Assembly: GCA_964543275.1 (NCBI GenBank)
Contig: CAZIWW010000015.1
Span: forward strand, 1 to 17,308
Direction of reading: 5' to 3'
Length of the DNA: 17,308 nt
From: CAZIWW01 sp964543275
Lineage (GTDB): Bacteria > Patescibacteriota > Minisyncoccia > Moranbacterales > UBA11712
A program made the position numbers and the translations under genes. Under the pieces are notes generated by a model that worked only from the letters and a program-made list of their open reading frames with translations, was not told where the DNA came from and did not search any database. Numbering within the stretch: the stretch's first letter is position 1; each line of letters begins with the position of its first letter. Positions 14,004-17,308 of the stretch are shown in pieces.

Positions 14004-15461
14004 CTACTTCCCGGAAGATCCTCTAATTTGCGTCTTTGTTCCAACTCTGGGCTTGCCAGTTCCTCCGGTTCCCGGTCCGGGTCCCTGACTTTTGCCCTTG
14101 CGCACCAGCAGGATTATAACCACTACTACTATAACTAGAAGTATCAAGCCGCCAACCACAACCACTCCCAGAATAATCCATCCCCAATAAGAGCTTTTAT
14201 CTTCGCCGCGGGAAATAGCTTCTTGAGACTTGGTTATGTAATTCTGAACGTCTATATTATCCGGATATAAACGCTTTACATTTTCAAATTCCTTAAGCGC
14301 CAGCGAATACTTCTTTTGGGAAAACAAATCAAGTCCTTTCTCCCAAGAAATGTTAGTCAGGCTAGACGTATCGGTATTGACGTTATTCTTGCTTAAAATT
14401 CTTTTGACCTCTTCGGAAGAAATAAGAAAGTTAAATCCGTCGCCGCCGGGATCATCGCTAAAACTCCAGGTAACAACTCCAACAACCATGCCGTTAGAGT
14501 CAACCGCCGGTCCTCCGCTGTTGCCGTGAGTAATGGCCGCATCGGTTTGAAAAGCCTCTGTGCCGTCAACCAACTTTTTCTTAGCCGACACAACTCCTTT
14601 AGTAATCGACGGCTCTAATTGAGATTCTTCGGTAGTTAGAATTCCCATCAACTTATTAACAATGCTTGGATATCCAATGGCGTACAATTCTTTTCCAATT
14701 TGCATATTTTGGGCTTCTCCAATCTTAACCGTCGGAAAATTACTTCCCTCAACCTTAAGCAACGCTAAGTCGTTAGAATTAAATTCGCCCTGATAAGGAG
14801 AATCAATGAGTCTGGCGGGCTTTCCTACCTGCTCCACCTTAGTTTGGCTTCCGAAGGCGTGACCAGTTTGGATGTAATTGCTCTTTTTAACATTACTCAT
14901 CTTGAGCCGGCCGCTGCCAAACTCTTTATAAAGATCATCAGCTAACTTCTGTATATCTCCTCCGTATTCAGTTTGTAAGGTTTCATTATATGCCTGTTCC
15001 ACTACATATTCCATATCCGCGGGAATAGCATAGCCCAAATTCGCTTCCGCTACCAATCTAACAGCGTCCTTAAAAATCGCAGGGGCCAGTTGCGATACAG
15101 CGAAGTAAGCGATTAGATCGTCTTCCGGATTAGCCACATGGCCATTGGTTATCAAATATCCGTCAGGCGAAACAAAAAACCCAGAACCAGTAGCTCCCAA
15201 AGTGAATTTGTAGCTTCGGCCGGCCAGCTGGGGAGTATTAAGCTCCATAGCCGCTGACGCCTGAAGAACTAATTCGCCGGTTACAATGTTGGTTATCTGA
15301 ATCACGGCCGGCTTAGCCAGAAGAAGATTTTTTTGAGTCGGGTTAAGTCCGGAACTGGTATCGGATGTTCCCCAACAAACAGCCGATTGAGAAAAAATGA
15401 TTAAAAAAGACAGGGAAAACGCCCCGACTTTAGCCCAGAGTTTGGATCGATCGACGCTCAT
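14004..15461 (-). CDS. Exported trypsin-like serine protease with TPR-like segment and C-terminal membrane anchor
   Basis: 485 residues. An N-terminal signal segment (10-30) ends near AVCWG. The chymotrypsin-fold domain has the triad His108 (ITNGHV), Asp231 (SNDLALLKV) and Ser315 (GNSGGPAV), as in HtrA/Deg-like proteases. His-to-Asp is about 120 residues instead of a few dozen, because of a helical insertion (about 112-215). No PDZ domain follows; instead residues 372-417 (WEKGLDLFSQKKYSLALKEF...) form one or two TPR-like helices. Residues 427-453 are a very hydrophobic Val/Ile span, and the last 30 are a Gly/Pro/Lys-rich basic tail, presumably cytoplasmic. The protease would thus be tethered outside by its C-terminus and could act in surface protein quality control or processing. 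A promoter lies just upstream (15490-15518). Confidence 0.88.
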   Translation of the reverse strand: MSVDRSKLWAKVGAFSLSFLIIFSQSAVCWGTSDTSSGLNPTQKNLLLAKPAVIQITNIVTGELVLQASAAMELNTPQLAGRSYKFTLGATGSGFFVSPDGYLITNGHVANPEDDLIAYFAVSQLAPAIFKDAVRLVAEANLGYAIPADMEYVVEQAYNETLQTEYGGDIQKLADDLYKEFGSGRLKMSNVKKSNYIQTGHAFGSQTKVEQVGKPARLIDSPYQGEFNSNDLALLKVEGSNFPTVKIGEAQNMQIGKELYAIGYPSIVNKLMGILTTEESQLEPSITKGVVSAKKKLVDGTEAFQTDAAITHGNSGGPAVDSNGMVVGVVTWSFSDDPGGDGFNFLISSEEVKRILSKNNVNTDTSSLTNISWEKGLDLFSQKKYSLALKEFENVKRLYPDNIDVQNYITKSQEAISRGEDKSSYWGWIILGVVVVGGLILLVIVVVVIILLVRKGKSQGPGPGTGGTGKPRVGTKTQIRGSSGK

Positions 15462-15489
15462 TTGTTTTTGTTTTAAAGCTTATGTTGGT

Positions 15490-15518
15490 ATTATACCATA
15501 ATTCACAAATTATTGAAA
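15490..15518 (-). promoter_or_regulatory. Promoter of the anchored protease gene
   Basis: On the minus strand TTTCAA (15518-15513) and TATAAT (15495-15490) are 17 bases apart. The expected transcript start is near 15483, giving a leader of about 22 bases before the ATG at 15461. The -10 lies within the small palindrome TGGTAT-T-ATACCA, a possible operator. Confidence 0.7.
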
Positions 15519-15716
15519 GGGTAGACTGCGGATAAAATTCTTGTCGCAAAATCTTGTCCGGATTTGCCAAGCCAAACTGGTGCGCATTCAAGTTATCTGC
15601 TATGCTTTGAACATTAAGAGTATCAAAAGACTACAACTGCTTCTAGTGTATTAATTAGTCAGATAGCTTGGAAAGTTATCGCAATTCAAAACTTTAAACC
15701 CGAAAGGGGGTGAAAT

Positions 15717-16004
15717 ATGTTATCGCAACTACCCATAAGACTCGAAAAAGTCGATGGAGAGAATATAGACAAAGAAATTTTGCGAGCCGGGATCATAGCC
15801 GAGTTGGACGCTATAAGTTTTTACGAACAAATGGCCGCTGCAACCGAGAATGAGAACATTAAAAAAGTTCTCTTAGATATCGCGCGAGAAGAGAAAACTC
15901 ATGTAGGAGAATTCGAGACACTACTTCTTAAGTTGGACAAGGAACAAGTCAAGGAGTTGGAAAAGGGCAAACAGGAAATTAATGAGTTGACCCAATATTC
16001 GTAG
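15717..16004 (+). CDS. Encapsulated-ferritin-like (EncFtn-type) ferroxidase subunit
   Basis: 95 residues, the size of encapsulated ferritins, with two long helices. Likely iron ligands are Glu29 (AELDAISFYEQ), Glu59 and His62 (REEKTHVGEF), with Tyr36 beside the site. The spacings (30 and 33 residues from the first Glu) equal those I recall for E32/E62/H65 of Rhodospirillum rubrum EncFtn, which builds its ferroxidase centre across two subunits. It would oxidise Fe2+ and, in known systems, passes iron into an encapsulin nanocompartment. Here the next gene is lgt and no shell gene is in the window. The C-terminus (QEINELTQYS) shows no obvious encapsulin cargo peptide. A GAAAGGGGGTG ribosome binding site sits 4 bases before the ATG, so it is probably well translated. 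The 255-base upstream region has a candidate extended -10 (TGC-TATGCT, 15598-15606). Confidence 0.85.
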   Translation: MLSQLPIRLEKVDGENIDKEILRAGIIAELDAISFYEQMAAATENENIKKVLLDIAREEKTHVGEFETLLLKLDKEQVKELEKGKQEINELTQYS

Positions 16005-16026
16005 TTATTAGCCAATAACCCGAGCA

Positions 16027-16887
16027 ATGACTGACAGCCTTTCTTACTTTTGGCAGCACTTGCCGGAGAAAATGAATCCCATAGCTTTCTCTTTTGGCAA
16101 TTGGGAAATTAACTGGTACGCTCTGATGTATTTGGCGGCTTTTTTAGTTATCTATCTTTTAGTCAAACATAGAATTAAAGACGAAAAGCTGGATATCTCA
16201 CTCGAGGCAGTCAAAGAATTTCTTCCATGGGGAATTGCAGGATTGCTTATTGGAGCTCGACTGGCGGATGTTTTTATCTACGACTGGGGCTATTTCAAAA
16301 ACCATCCGCTTGAGATTTTCCTTCCCTTTGATCCTTATAGCAATTGGGAATATATTGGGATTTACGGAATGTCGTATTTCGGAGGATTAACCGGTCTCGT
16401 TTTAAGTTTTCATATTTTCTGCAAGTTTAAAAAGATCAACCTTCTCAAATTTTCGGACTTATTCGCGCCCGCCGTTCCCGCAGCCTACACTTTTGGACGA
16501 CTGGGAAATTTCATTAACGGCGAACTTTACGGAAGAATAACTAATACATTTTGGGGAATGTATTTCCCGCTTGACTTAACTCATCAACTCCGTCACCCTT
16601 CACAATTATACGAAGCGTTTTTTGAGGGAATTGTTTTGTTTTTAATTCTTTGGAGCATCAGAAAGAAAAGTTTCCCAATTGGATATTTAACCGCTTTTTA
16701 TCTCATCGGATACGGAATTGCCAGATTTTTCATAGAGTTTTTACGCGAGCCGGACGAAAGTCTGGGATTTATCATAGATTCGCTTACATTGGGACAGATT
16801 CTGTGCGCTCTAATGGCGCTAGGAGGATTATTTATACTGTCGCGTAAAAGATCTGGCTTAAAAGAACAAATTCCGTTTAACAATTAA
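16027..16887 (+). CDS. lgt: Prolipoprotein diacylglyceryl transferase
   Basis: 286 residues from 16027. Met16 (16072), preceded by GGAG, would give the usual MNPIAFSFG start and may be the true one. Seven or so membrane spans. Lgt signatures: GARLADVF (76-83), GMSYFGG (114-120), the phosphatidylglycerol-binding GRLGNFINGELYGR (157-170, with Arg158, Asn161, Asn164, Glu166), HPSQLYEA (190-197) and RFFIEFLREPD (233-243, with Arg240 in the place of the essential late Arg). It transfers diacylglycerol from phosphatidylglycerol to the lipobox Cys of prelipoproteins, such as the cyclophilin lipoprotein at 12557. Oddity: Phe118 stands where E. coli Lgt has His103. It starts 22 bases after the ferritin-like gene and is probably cotranscribed. 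Confidence 0.95.
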   Translation: MTDSLSYFWQHLPEKMNPIAFSFGNWEINWYALMYLAAFLVIYLLVKHRIKDEKLDISLEAVKEFLPWGIAGLLIGARLADVFIYDWGYFKNHPLEIFLPFDPYSNWEYIGIYGMSYFGGLTGLVLSFHIFCKFKKINLLKFSDLFAPAVPAAYTFGRLGNFINGELYGRITNTFWGMYFPLDLTHQLRHPSQLYEAFFEGIVLFLILWSIRKKSFPIGYLTAFYLIGYGIARFFIEFLREPDESLGFIIDSLTLGQILCALMALGGLFILSRKRSGLKEQIPFNN

Positions 16888-16942
16888 GTTTTTTATGTCG
16901 CACGCGTTGCAAATCGCAAGTCATGAGTTGCGCCAGCCAACT

Positions 16943-16972
16943 TTGACTTTTTCTTAAAAACTGTGTTATCAT
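16943..16972 (+). promoter_or_regulatory. Strong promoter for the zinc-ribbon gene
   Basis: TTGACT (16943-16948) and TATCAT (16967-16972) are separated by 18 bases. The expected transcript start is near 16979, leaving a leader of about 114 bases that contains an upstream ORF and a hairpin. Confidence 0.75.
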
Positions 16973-17037
16973 TCATTATGGTTATCGAGATTAGGCGTAG
17001 TTTACCTTATTTTCAATAATTTTAAAGGAAAACAATA

Positions 17038-17130
17038 ATGGTCGTTCGCCTAGGTGTCGATACGTTAATTAAAAACTTAGGCGAAACGCAAAATGGACTA
17101 TCAAAACCGTCCTCAAAGGCAGATGTTTGA
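17038..17130 (+). CDS. Upstream ORF / possible leader peptide overlapping the zinc-ribbon start
   Basis: An ATG at 17038, with AAAGGA about 9 bases upstream, opens a 30-codon frame (MVVRLGVDTLIKNLGETQNG...) that ends at TGA 17128-17130. It runs through the whole hairpin at 17045-17085 and overlaps the start of the downstream gene (17093) in another frame. It has the better ribosome binding site of the two starts. Translation of it would keep the hairpin open near the second start codon, so it may be a regulatory leader; it may also be chance. No homology is recognised. Confidence 0.35.
   Translation: MVVRLGVDTLIKNLGETQNGLSKPSSKADV
17045..17085 (+). promoter_or_regulatory. Leader hairpin just before the zinc-ribbon start codon
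   Basis: TTCGCCTAGGT (17045-17055) pairs with ACTTAGGCGAA (17075-17085): eleven pairs including one G-U, around a 19-base loop. It ends 7 bases before ATG 17093, where a ribosome binding site would lie, so it could limit initiation there. Confidence 0.6.
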
Positions 17131-17308
17131 TGTTTCCGACCTTGGTCTCAAGTGCGCTGAATGCGGAGCAGACATTAAAGAGCTCCCTTTCCAGCCAACC
17201 AAGAGAGACGACGGAACTTACGGAAAGATCTTCTGCCGAGACTGTCACCGAAATAAGCGCAAGAGCTTTTCCGACCGCGGAAATTTCGGCCGACGAGACC
17301 GATACTAA
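17093..17308 (+). CDS. Small zinc-ribbon protein with basic Arg/Gly tail
   Basis: 71 residues, complete, with TAA as the last three bases of the window. The core has CAEC at about 26-29 and CRDC at about 53-56, separated by 23 residues containing ELPFQPT and GKIFC, a four-Cys zinc ribbon like the short CxxC...CxxC proteins (TIGR04272-type) abundant in Patescibacteria. The ends are disordered and basic: an Arg/Gln-rich start (NRPQRQMF) and a tail RKSFSDRGNFGRRDRY resembling RGG-type RNA-binding tails. Nucleic-acid binding is plausible but inferred. It has its own strong promoter, and its start codon follows a hairpin with no Shine-Dalgarno next to it. Confidence 0.85.
   Translation: MDYQNRPQRQMFDVSDLGLKCAECGADIKELPFQPTKRDDGTYGKIFCRDCHRNKRKSFSDRGNFGRRDRY

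Noticed and set aside
16005..17308. An encapsulin shell gene next to the ferritin-like gene
   Set aside because: The following genes are clearly lgt and a zinc-ribbon protein, and the preceding one is a protease; no HK97-like sequence is present in any frame.
1..17308. CRISPR arrays, tRNA or rRNA genes, insertion sequences
   Set aside because: No regularly spaced repeats, no cloverleaf-like or rRNA-like stretches and no intact transposase were seen when reading both strands.
1..17308. Alternative genetic code with TGA as glycine
   Set aside because: Several intact genes end naturally at TGA (for example 8139-8141 and 10475-10477) and no conserved domain is interrupted by an in-frame TGA.

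Overview
The window looks like a chromosomal stretch of a Candidate Phyla Radiation / Patescibacteria-type bacterium, perhaps Parcubacteria-like. This is inferred from gene content: many short, single-pass or few-pass membrane proteins of unknown function; a DUF5684-like small membrane protein; a short CxxC...CxxC zinc-ribbon protein of a type common in these genomes; a DUF389 protein; envelope enzymes rather than biosynthetic pathways; and few strong Shine-Dalgarno sequences. Every intact gene ends at an ordinary TAA, TAG or TGA with no in-frame TGA, so the standard bacterial code fits and a TGA-as-Gly lineage is unlikely. No rRNA, tRNA, insertion sequence or CRISPR array was seen.

Layout. 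(1) 1-1030: an unresolved edge segment, then a membrane-anchored metallo-beta-lactamase-fold hydrolase. (2) 1031-2528: a decaying accessory zone with two multiply broken genes, a minus-strand helix-turn-helix-like fragment, a perfect 38-bp palindrome, a small doubtful ORF and a clear terminator. (3) 2529-3689: a hypothetical soluble protein and a Cys-rich membrane protein, convergent with (4) 3702-6790 on the minus strand: a D,D-carboxypeptidase-like S11 protein, a ZIP metal transporter and a CoA-disulfide-reductase-like flavoprotein. (5) 6893-8141: a probably frameshifted small membrane gene divergent from a DUF389 gene that appears to be transcribed leaderless, plus a small membrane protein. 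(6) 8230-12389: a sugar cassette of a cytosolic GH1 beta-glycosidase, an EamA-like transporter, a membrane-anchored clan GH-A glycosidase and a ROK sugar kinase. Read together, the anchored enzyme would release sugars outside, the transporter could move small products, GH1 would split them inside and the ROK kinase would phosphorylate the hexose. (7) 12557-13896: a cyclophilin-type lipoprotein and a DUF5684-like membrane protein, followed by a strong hairpin shared with (8) the minus-strand 14004-15461 trypsin-like protease carrying a long insertion, a TPR-like segment and a C-terminal membrane anchor. (9) 15717-17308: an encapsulated-ferritin-like protein with no encapsulin beside it, Lgt, and a zinc-ribbon protein preceded by a strong promoter, a hairpin and an overlapping upstream ORF.

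The points most worth following are the ferritin-like protein without a shell gene, the four-gene sugar cassette, the leader/hairpin arrangement before the zinc-ribbon gene, the palindrome in the gene graveyard, and several enzymes with an altered signature residue (KIG in the S11 protein, Phe at the usual Lgt His, no zinc-Cys motif in the ROK kinase).
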